The notes beneath the pieces were generated by a model. The model did not search any database. It saw only the letters and a list, made by a program, of their open reading frames with translations, and had not been told where the DNA came from. A stretch of 64,000 bases of DNA from Treponema_I sp045597345 (GTDB lineage Bacteria; Spirochaetota; Spirochaetia; Treponematales; Treponemataceae). Location: the NCBI GenBank assembly GCA_045597345.1, contig JAZLJW010000047.1, positions 38,677-102,676 of the forward strand. The letters are read 5' to 3'. The position numbers were made by a program, and so were the translations under genes. Within the stretch, counting starts at the first letter, position 1. Each line of letters starts with the position of its first letter. Shown piece by piece: positions 50,361-57,622 of this stretch.

Positions 50361-51416
50361 ATGAGCAATAAAATCTTAATGAAAGGTAACGAAGCAATCG
50401 GTGAAGCTGCTCTCTTAGCTGGCTGCCGTTTTTACTTCGCCTATCCTATTACCCCTCAGAACGAAATACCTGCCTATCTGTCAAAACGCCTTCCTCAGGT
50501 TGGTGGAACATTCCTGCAGGCAGAAAGTGAACTTGCTGCAATCAACATGGTTATGGGAGCTTCTGCTGCCGGTGCCCGTGTCATGACTTCTTCTTCTTCA
50601 CCGGGTATCTCCCTCAAACAGGAAGGTATTTCATATCTGTCCGGTGCCCAGCTGCCAGCTGTTGTGGTAAACATGATGCGCGGTGGTCCTGGTCTCGGTA
50701 ACATTTCCGGTGCTCAGGGTGACTATTTCCAGGCTACCCGTGGCGGTGGTAACGGTGACTATCATGTAGTAGTACTGGCTCCCGGAACCGTTCAGGAACT
50801 GGCAGACTATACCGTAAAGGCTTTTGAAATTGCCGATAAATACCGCTGTGTTGTCATGCTTCTTGGTGACGGTTACCTGGGACAGATGGCAGAACCTTGT
50901 GTTCTTCCTGAACCGGTAAAAGATATTCCTGCAAAACCATGGGCACTGACCGGTAAAACTGCAGACCGCGCACAGAACAAACTGGCTTCTCTGCGTCTGG
51001 GCTACGATACCCAGCTGTCTGAACATACCCACGCTCTGTTTGAAAACTATGCAGAAATTGCAAAGAACGAAACCCAGTATGAAAACTTCATGTGCGATGA
51101 TGCCGATGTAGTGCTCTGTGCCTACGGAACTTCTGCCCGCGTATGTAAGAAAGCCGTTAAGATACTCCGCGAACAGGGTGTTAAAGCAGGTCTGTTCCGT
51201 CCTATTACTCTGTGGCCATTCCCTGAAGAAGCTCTTGAAGCAGCCTGTGCCAACGCAAAAAAAGTACTGACTGTAGAAATGAGTATGGGTCAGCTGCTGC
51301 AGGATGTTCGCCTGAACTGTGGAAAGAAAAAGGCTGACGTAGACTTCTATGGTGAAGCCGGCGGTATCATTCCTAAACTTGATGTAATCGTAGAGAAGGT
51401 TAAGAGCTATGTCTAA
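50361..51416 (+). CDS. vorB: 2-oxoacid:ferredoxin oxidoreductase alpha subunit, VorB type
   Basis: 351 aa. Typical VorB stretches: MKGNEAIGEAALLAGCRFYF, AYPITPQNEIPAYLSKRLP, FLQAESELAAINMVMGASAA and TSSSSPGISLKQEG. VorB-type enzymes act on branched 2-oxoacids such as 2-oxoisovalerate, though KorA-type activity on 2-oxoglutarate cannot be excluded by eye. Its 3' end overlaps the beta gene by 8 bp. With CoA and ferredoxin it can either oxidise the oxoacid to acyl-CoA + CO2 or run in reverse to make the oxoacid. Confidence 0.88.
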   Translation: MSNKILMKGNEAIGEAALLAGCRFYFAYPITPQNEIPAYLSKRLPQVGGTFLQAESELAAINMVMGASAAGARVMTSSSSPGISLKQEGISYLSGAQLPAVVVNMMRGGPGLGNISGAQGDYFQATRGGGNGDYHVVVLAPGTVQELADYTVKAFEIADKYRCVVMLLGDGYLGQMAEPCVLPEPVKDIPAKPWALTGKTADRAQNKLASLRLGYDTQLSEHTHALFENYAEIAKNETQYENFMCDDADVVLCAYGTSARVCKKAVKILREQGVKAGLFRPITLWPFPEEALEAACANAKKVLTVEMSMGQLLQDVRLNCGKKKADVDFYGEAGGIIPKLDVIVEKVKSYV

Positions 51417-52224
51417 AGTATATTCATTCCCAAAATCAATGAAAGACCAGAAAACCCACTATTGTGCCGGTTGTGGTCACGGAATTGTACATAAACTGGT
51501 TGCCCAGGTAATGGACGAAATGGGCATTCAGGAAGACGTTCTGCTGGTTTGTCCGGTAGGATGTGCCGTATTTGCTTACAACTATCTTGATGTAGATGCT
51601 GTAGAAGCTGCCCACGGACGTGCTCCTGCCATCAGTACCGGTCTGAAACGCGTTCATCCTGATAAAACCGTTCTCTGCTATCAGGGTGACGGTGACCTTC
51701 TGGCCATAGGGACAGCAGAAACTGTTCATGCAGCAAACCGCGGTGAAAACATCACCGTTATCTTCATCAACAACGCTATCTACGGTATGACCGGTGGACA
51801 GATGGCTCCTACCACTCTGGTTGGTCAGGTTACCAAAACTACACCATACGGCCGTGATCCTGAACAGGTTGGTTATCCAATCCGTGCTTCAGAACTGCTG
51901 AACACTCTGGTAGAACCAAAATATATCGAACGCTGTGCTGTATACGATGTTAAACACATCAATCAGGCAAAGGCTGCCATCAAAAAGGCAATTACCTACC
52001 AGCGCGAAGGCAAAGGCTACAGTTTTGTAGAAATCCTTTCCATGTGTCCTACCAACTGGGGTGTTGAACCTACCGTTGCTGCCGACTGGGTACGCGACGC
52101 CATGGAACCATACTACCCACTGGGTGTATTCCGCGATATTCCTGCCGGCGTTGTACCTGAAGCAGCTCAGCCAAAAGCTGGTGTTGTAGGTCCTGTTAAC
52201 AACCCGAAACCAGAAGCCAAATAA
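51409..52224 (+). CDS. 2-oxoacid:ferredoxin oxidoreductase beta subunit (TPP-binding)
   Basis: 271 aa. HYCAGCGHGIVHKLV (cluster/Cys region), TPP-Mg motif GDGDLLAIGTAETVHAANR ending in NNAIYGMTGGQMAPTT. The C-terminal tail (KAGVVGPVNNPKPEAK) is an unstructured Pro-rich extension. Translationally coupled to the alpha subunit by an 8-bp overlap. Supplies the thiamine diphosphate site. Confidence 0.92.
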   Translation: MSKVYSFPKSMKDQKTHYCAGCGHGIVHKLVAQVMDEMGIQEDVLLVCPVGCAVFAYNYLDVDAVEAAHGRAPAISTGLKRVHPDKTVLCYQGDGDLLAIGTAETVHAANRGENITVIFINNAIYGMTGGQMAPTTLVGQVTKTTPYGRDPEQVGYPIRASELLNTLVEPKYIERCAVYDVKHINQAKAAIKKAITYQREGKGYSFVEILSMCPTNWGVEPTVAADWVRDAMEPYYPLGVFRDIPAGVVPEAAQPKAGVVGPVNNPKPEAK

Positions 52225-52240
52225 GGGATGGAGATGTAAG

Positions 52241-52795
52241 ATGACTACAGAAATTATTTTTGCAGGTTTTGGTGGTCAGGGTGTAATCCTTGCCGGAAAA
52301 ATCCTTACCCTTGCCGGAATGAGCGAAGACAAATACGTTTCACACATTCCTTCTTACGGTGCTGAAATGCGCGGTGGAACTGCCAACTGTTCCGTTATCG
52401 TTTCTGATGATGAAGTTGCAAGCCCGGTAATTGAGCATCCTGATGTTGTGGTAGCCCTGAACAAGCCTTCCATGACCAAGTTTGAACCGATGCTGAAAAA
52501 AGGTGGTCTGTTGATTTACAACTCAAGCCTTATAGATATCCTTCCAACCCGTACCGATATCCGGACTCTGGCTCTGCCTGCCAACGAAATGGCTGCAGAA
52601 ACCAACAATGCCCGCGGTGCCAACATGGTAGTTCTGGGCTGTCTTGCAAAAGTCTGCCCTGGTATGATCAGCGGCATCACGCCTTTTGAATTCGCTCTTG
52701 ACGAAGCCATCAGTGCCCGTAACAAGAAATTCAATCCTATCAACATTGCAACCATCGAGGCTGCATTCAACAAGGATTACGAAATCAAGGGCTGA
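52241..52795 (+). CDS. 2-oxoacid:ferredoxin oxidoreductase gamma subunit
   Basis: 184 aa. GFGGQGVILAGKILTLAGM near the N-terminus and HIPSYGAEMRGGTANCSVIV are the standard gamma-subunit motifs for CoA binding. GGGATGGAGAT lies before the ATG at 52241. Last gene of the VOR operon, followed by a strong terminator. Confidence 0.92.
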   Translation: MTTEIIFAGFGGQGVILAGKILTLAGMSEDKYVSHIPSYGAEMRGGTANCSVIVSDDEVASPVIEHPDVVVALNKPSMTKFEPMLKKGGLLIYNSSLIDILPTRTDIRTLALPANEMAAETNNARGANMVVLGCLAKVCPGMISGITPFEFALDEAISARNKKFNPINIATIEAAFNKDYEIKG

Positions 52796-52835
52796 TACGC
52801 AGCCGAGGGGGCAACCCCATTACATTGTCCTGTGT

Positions 52836-52878
52836 GGCAGATGTCTTTCCCGTCGGGAGGGCATCTGCCTTTTTTTTG
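52836..52878 (+). terminator. VOR operon terminator
   Basis: GGCAGATG-T-CTTTCCC / GGGAGGG-CATCTGCC with a short loop and eight Ts. A smaller GGGG-GCAA-CCCC hairpin sits just upstream at 52807-52818. Confidence 0.9.
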
Positions 52879-53045
52879 CAGATGCATAGAGTTCTTCAAT
52901 GTGCCGCTGAATATTTCCCGATTTTGGGACTATTCGCACAATTCACCACAAAATCATACAAAAATGGGTTTTCCCCGGTAAACAGAAAAAAAAGTATCTG
53001 ATTCTGAACGTGCAGATTATACTGAAAATTGTATAGGAGTGTATT

Positions 53046-55142
53046 TTGAAGAAGTTTCGTTTCAGAATTACTTTATCTGTTAAGTTTATGTTTTGGTTTG
53101 CGGTAGCTTTTGTTATCAGTGGAACTACCCTTATCAGCAATATTATGCTGCCGTTTAAGAATAAAACCAAAGACATGATTAATGATAGTCTTGCAAACTC
53201 TGCCAACGTTGTTATTGCTAAAGTAGACGGATTTATTGATCGCGAATTCTCAGTTGTTGAATCCCTTGCCCAATTGCCACAGATTAAGGATTCTCAGGTT
53301 TCCATGGAGGATAAATGTCGGCTTCTTGGTACGATAGCACAGGTAAATCCGGAGTATATCAGTATCGGTTTCTATGATGCTGACGGACATACTTTGTTGC
53401 CCGATGGATCTATCCTTGATGATCATGAATCAGAATTTTTCCAGTTTGCAATGAAAGGAAAAAAATATGTCCTTCGGCCTGTTTTCAGCGAGGTAACAGG
53501 TGTTTTGACCACCTTCTTTGCTGTTCCTGTCCGTTCTGAAAATCAGAAAATCATCGGTGCAGTGGTAAGTATCGTTAATGCCGAGTATCTTGCTAATGTG
53601 GTAACTCATGTGGTTATCGGTGAAGCAACACATCCGTACTTGTTCTCATATGCTGATGGTGCCATCATTTCCCATGCAGATACTGAGAAAGTAATACGCA
53701 ATGAATCAATCCTTACTCCTGTAACACCTGAGTACGATGCTCTTATGAAGCGGGTAATCAGTGGTGAAACTGCTGTAGAAACCATTACGGATCCTGCAGA
53801 CGGTATTACTAAACTGGTATTCTATTCACCTGTAGGAGCGGGAACCGACTGGGGTATCGTATGTATGTGTCCGGAACACGACTTCAACGGATTCCTGGAT
53901 ATAGTAAAACTTCGCGGAAGACAGTACCTCATTTCCAACATGGCATTCTGGCTGTTGATTATGGCATTTATCATTGTCCGCAACCTGAAGAAATTGAATG
54001 TCGTTAAAAAAGCTCTGGAAGAAGTTGCTACTGGTGAAGCTGACCTTACCAAACGAATTCAGATTAAGTCTAATGATGAGGTTGGAGATATTGTAAAAAG
54101 CTTCAATGCATTCATTGATAAGCTTCATGAGATTATCAAGGACATCAAGGATTCTGAAACAGCACTCAGTGGTGCGGGACAGATTCTGGGAACTTCTACC
54201 AACGAAACAGCAAGTGCAATTACAGAAATTCTTGCAAACATCGAAAGTGTCCATGGTCAGATCCGCAATCAGAACGGTTCAGTCATTCAGACTTCTACTG
54301 CAGTAAACGAAATTGCTGCAAACATTGGTTCATTAGGAAAAATGATTGAAGTTCAAGGTAATGGTGTTTCAAATGCATCGGCTGCTGTAGAACAGATGAT
54401 TGGAAACATCGGTTCTGTAAACCACAGCGTAGAATTGATGGCCAATTCATTCAACCAGTTGCTTGTTGAAACTCAGAACGGTGCTCTTAAACAGGAAGAT
54501 GTAAACGAACGGATCAAGCAGATTGAAAGTCAGTCGGAAATGCTGCAGGAAGCAAACGAAGCTATTGCTGCCATCGCAAGTCAGACAAACCTCCTGGCAA
54601 TGAACGCTGCTATTGAAGCTGCACATGCCGGTGAAAGCGGTAAAGGATTCTCAGTAGTTGCTGATGAAATCCGCAAACTTTCTGAAACATCAACTGCCCA
54701 GTCACAGACCATTGGTGACCAGCTGGCAAATATCCAGGCATCAATTATGAGTGTAGTTGATGCATCTCAGCAGTCTTGGGAAGCATTCAACAATGTATCA
54801 GGTAAAATCAGTGAAACAGATCAGCTGGTTCGTCAGATTAAGAGTGCCATGGAAGAGCAGCAGCAGGGTAGTCTCCAGATTGGTGATGCTCTGCACAGTA
54901 TGAATGATAATACTTCTGAGGTTCGTCAGGCTTCCAATGAAATGACGGAAGGAAATGAGCAGATTGTCCGGGAAGTTAACTCTCTGCAGACAATCAGCTC
55001 TATCATTACTTCAAGCGTTGATGAAATGTCTATTGGAGCTCAAAAGATTAATGAAACAGGAGTTATGCTGTCTGAGGTTGCCAATGAAGTAAATGAAGCA
55101 ATTGGCAAAATCAGTAACCAGATTTCCAAGTTCACGGTATAA
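53046..55142 (+). CDS. Methyl-accepting chemotaxis protein
   Basis: 698 aa. TM1 near the N-terminus (FMFWFAVAFVISGTTLIS), a periplasmic dCache-like sensor of about 260 residues (SIGFYDADGHTLLPDGS, GTDWGIVCMCPEHD), TM2 (NMAFWLLIMAFIIV), HAMP (VATGEADLTKRIQIKSNDEV) and a cytoplasmic signalling domain with hairpin tip IAAIASQTNLLAMNAAIEAA. The start codon is TTG at 53046 with AGGAG upstream; no ATG fits the signal anchor. It feeds the CheA array. The dCache fold suggests a small-molecule ligand, perhaps an amino acid or carboxylate. Confidence 0.94.
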   Translation: MKKFRFRITLSVKFMFWFAVAFVISGTTLISNIMLPFKNKTKDMINDSLANSANVVIAKVDGFIDREFSVVESLAQLPQIKDSQVSMEDKCRLLGTIAQVNPEYISIGFYDADGHTLLPDGSILDDHESEFFQFAMKGKKYVLRPVFSEVTGVLTTFFAVPVRSENQKIIGAVVSIVNAEYLANVVTHVVIGEATHPYLFSYADGAIISHADTEKVIRNESILTPVTPEYDALMKRVISGETAVETITDPADGITKLVFYSPVGAGTDWGIVCMCPEHDFNGFLDIVKLRGRQYLISNMAFWLLIMAFIIVRNLKKLNVVKKALEEVATGEADLTKRIQIKSNDEVGDIVKSFNAFIDKLHEIIKDIKDSETALSGAGQILGTSTNETASAITEILANIESVHGQIRNQNGSVIQTSTAVNEIAANIGSLGKMIEVQGNGVSNASAAVEQMIGNIGSVNHSVELMANSFNQLLVETQNGALKQEDVNERIKQIESQSEMLQEANEAIAAIASQTNLLAMNAAIEAAHAGESGKGFSVVADEIRKLSETSTAQSQTIGDQLANIQASIMSVVDASQQSWEAFNNVSGKISETDQLVRQIKSAMEEQQQGSLQIGDALHSMNDNTSEVRQASNEMTEGNEQIVREVNSLQTISSIITSSVDEMSIGAQKINETGVMLSEVANEVNEAIGKISNQISKFTV

Positions 55143-55155
55143 CGTGACAGGTATA

Positions 55156-55206
55156 AACTTTACAAATACTAAAGTACTTGCATAAATACTTAAGATTTGC
55201 TACTTT
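55156..55206 (+). promoter_or_regulatory. 24-bp operator box with overlapping promoter (copy 3)
   Basis: Box at 55156-55179 (AACTTTA-C-AAATACTAAAG then TACTT). Promoter TTGCAT (55178-55183), 17 nt, TACTTT (55201-55206). The box ends inside the -35 exactly as in the copy at 29700-29750. Confidence 0.7.
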
Positions 55207-55218
55207 ATGAGTAGACAA

Positions 55219-55252
55219 AGGCAGGATTCTGCGGAGTCCTGCCTATTTTTTT
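55219..55252 (+). terminator. Terminator/attenuator in the XRE-cupin leader
   Basis: AGGCAGGA / TCCTGCCT with a 10-nt loop and a run of seven Ts, lying after the promoter at 55178-55206 and before the ATG at 55269. It could end the MCP transcript, attenuate the new transcript, or both. Confidence 0.75.
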
Positions 55253-55268
55253 ATAGGAGTAAGACACT

Positions 55269-55850
55269 ATGTCAGAAAAAAACAGAATCGGATCCAAAGT
55301 ACGCACCATTCGGGAAAGCCGCAAGCTTTCAATTGAAGATGTTTCAGAACGCACAAACCTTAGCGTTACCAGTATCGAAAGCATCGAAAAAGGCGAACTT
55401 ATCCCAGGTCTTACTCCCCTAATCAAAATCGCCCGCGTACTAGGTGTCCGGCTAGGAACCTTCATGGATGATCAGGAAGATTTAGGTCCTGTTGTTTCCC
55501 GTGCAGGTGCAAAATCTGAACAGACCGTTACCCGTTTCAGCGACCGTAACAATGCCGTAAGTTCAGATCTTGATTTCTATGGCCTTGCTCAGAATAAAGC
55601 AGACCGTCATATGGAACCATTTATTATTGATATTAATCCTGCCAGCGAGGAAGAAGTAAAACTTTCTACCCATGAAGGCGAAGAGTTTATTTACGTTCTG
55701 GAAGGTGAAATCGAAATCCGTTACGGAAAAGATACCTATGAACTGAACGTTGGCGACAGCATTTATTACGATTCAATTGTTGCTCATCATGTACACAGCC
55801 ATGGTGAAAAACCGGCAAAAATTCTTGCTGTCATTTATACCCCGGCGTGA
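55269..55850 (+). CDS. XRE-family regulator with cupin domain, copy 3
   Basis: 193 aa. HTH RTIRESRKLSIEDVSERTNL and SVTSIESIEKGEL, then a cupin with HEGEEFIYVLEGEIEIRYGK and GDSIYYDSIVAHHVHSHG. More distant from the copies at 29758 and 32244 than those are from each other. TAGGAG lies 10 nt before the ATG. It is 18 bp upstream of the third acyl-CoA synthetase gene and is likely to act on the 24-bp box before it. Confidence 0.88.
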   Translation: MSEKNRIGSKVRTIRESRKLSIEDVSERTNLSVTSIESIEKGELIPGLTPLIKIARVLGVRLGTFMDDQEDLGPVVSRAGAKSEQTVTRFSDRNNAVSSDLDFYGLAQNKADRHMEPFIIDINPASEEEVKLSTHEGEEFIYVLEGEIEIRYGKDTYELNVGDSIYYDSIVAHHVHSHGEKPAKILAVIYTPA

Positions 55851-55868
55851 GCCACTGGAGCGTAAGAA

Positions 55869-57518
55869 ATGCAGATGTTTGAATGTACATTAAATCAGTT
55901 ACTTCACGACCGGGCTAAAGCTGACCCTGACCGCGACTTTATGGTATATGCAGACCGTGATTTACGGTTTACCTATAAAGAGTTCAACGAACGTGTTGAT
56001 CACCTGGCCTGCGGTCTTTATGCACTGGGAGTACGGAAAGGCGATAAAGTAGGTATCTGGGCAACAAACGTTCCGGACTGGCTTACCTATATGTTTGCCT
56101 GTGCACGCTTAAGTGCCATTGCCGTAACCGTAAATACCAGCTATAAACTGCACGAACTTGAATATCTGGTTGATCAGGCAGACCTGAGTACCCTGTGTCT
56201 TACAGACGGTGTTAAAGACAGTAACTATGTTCAGATGATTAAGGAACTGGTTCCTGAACTTGATGAATACGAACGCGGTACCTTAAAAAGCAAACGGTTT
56301 CCGTTCCTGAAAAACGTTGTATTCATGGGGCCAGAAAAATTCCGTGGCCTGTATTCAACACCGGAACTGCTGCTTCTTGGCCAGCATGTTGATATTAGCG
56401 AAATCCGTAAGATTGAAGCTGAAGGTGACTGCAATGATGTTGTAAACATGCAGTATACTTCAGGAACCACCGGATTTCCAAAAGGTGTAATGCTTACCAG
56501 CCGCAACATCATCAACGATGGTTTCATTATCGGGGAGCGCATGCGCTATACCTGCGAAGAAAAAGTATGTCTTCCGGTTCCGCTGTTCCACTGTTTTGGT
56601 ATTGTACTTGGTGTTATGGCTGTTCTTACTCATGGTGCTACCCACGTACTGCTTGAAAGTTTTGATCCTCTTGTAGCACTTGCCAGTATCCACAAAGAGA
56701 AATGCACCGCCATTTACGGTGTTCCTACCATGTTCATTGCCGAACTGAACCATCCTATGTTCAACATGTTCGATATGTCATCCCTCCGCACCGGTATTAT
56801 GGCCGGTGCCGGTGTACCTGTTGAACTGATGAAGACCGTAATAGAAAAGATGCATATGCCTGAAGTTACTTCTGTATACGGCCTTACCGAAACTTCACCA
56901 GGTATGACCCAGAGTCACTGGTATGACTCGGTAGAAGTTAAGGCAAATACCGTTGGAGACGCATTTGAAGGCATTGATGTTAAGGTTCTGGATCCTGAAA
57001 CCAACGAAGAATGTCCGGTTGGCGTACAGGGGGAAATGTGCTGCCGCGGCTGGAACGTTATGAAAGGGTATTACAAAATGCCTGAAGCAACCGCTGAAAT
57101 CATTGACGAGAACGGTTATCTGCACTCCGGAGACCTGGGTGTTAAGGATGCTGACGGTAATTTCCGCATTACCGGCCGTATCAAGGATATGATTATCCGC
57201 GGTGGTGAGAACATCTACCCGCGCGAAATCGAAGAATTCCTGATCCAGATGCCGCAGATTAAGGATATTCAGGTTGCAGCCGTAAAAGACAAGAAGTACG
57301 GTGAAATTACCGGTGCCTTTATTATTCTTCACGAAGGTGAAACCCTTAAAGAAGAAGATGTCATCGAATTCTGCCGTGGAAAGATTTCTAAGTACAAATG
57401 GCCGCAGCTCATTATGTTCCTTGATACCTTCCCTATGACAGCTTCTGGTAAGATCCAAAAGTTCAAACTTACTGAACTTGGTACCAAATACCGCAAGGAA
57501 GTTCTTGGCTTAGAATAA
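55869..57518 (+). CDS. AMP-forming acyl-CoA synthetase, copy 3 (medium/long-chain type)
   Basis: 549 aa. P-loop MQYTSGTTGFPKGVMLTSRN, A5 YGLTETSPG, A7 YLHSGDLGVKDADG, A8 IIRGGENIYPREIEEF, A10 lysine in MTASGKIQKFKL. Closer to the FadD/medium-chain group than to the two benzoate-type ligases at 30329 and 32817. GGAG is 8 nt before ATG 55869. Its operon partner is the XRE-cupin gene and the shared 24-bp box ties it to VOR. Substrate undetermined. Confidence 0.9.
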   Translation: MQMFECTLNQLLHDRAKADPDRDFMVYADRDLRFTYKEFNERVDHLACGLYALGVRKGDKVGIWATNVPDWLTYMFACARLSAIAVTVNTSYKLHELEYLVDQADLSTLCLTDGVKDSNYVQMIKELVPELDEYERGTLKSKRFPFLKNVVFMGPEKFRGLYSTPELLLLGQHVDISEIRKIEAEGDCNDVVNMQYTSGTTGFPKGVMLTSRNIINDGFIIGERMRYTCEEKVCLPVPLFHCFGIVLGVMAVLTHGATHVLLESFDPLVALASIHKEKCTAIYGVPTMFIAELNHPMFNMFDMSSLRTGIMAGAGVPVELMKTVIEKMHMPEVTSVYGLTETSPGMTQSHWYDSVEVKANTVGDAFEGIDVKVLDPETNEECPVGVQGEMCCRGWNVMKGYYKMPEATAEIIDENGYLHSGDLGVKDADGNFRITGRIKDMIIRGGENIYPREIEEFLIQMPQIKDIQVAAVKDKKYGEITGAFIILHEGETLKEEDVIEFCRGKISKYKWPQLIMFLDTFPMTASGKIQKFKLTELGTKYRKEVLGLE

Positions 57519-57535
57519 AAATTAGCAAAAAAATG

Positions 57536-57569
57536 AGACTGTCTAGCATTTTTAGACAGTCTTTTTTTT
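57536..57569 (+). terminator. Rho-independent terminator
   Basis: AGACTGTCTA / TAGACAGTCT around GCATTT, with nine Ts, 18 nt after the ligase stop. Confidence 0.9.
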
Positions 57570-57622
57570 ATGTATAACTTTTTTTTGCGTCATTGCAAAA
57601 AGTACAGTAGTATTAAAATGGT

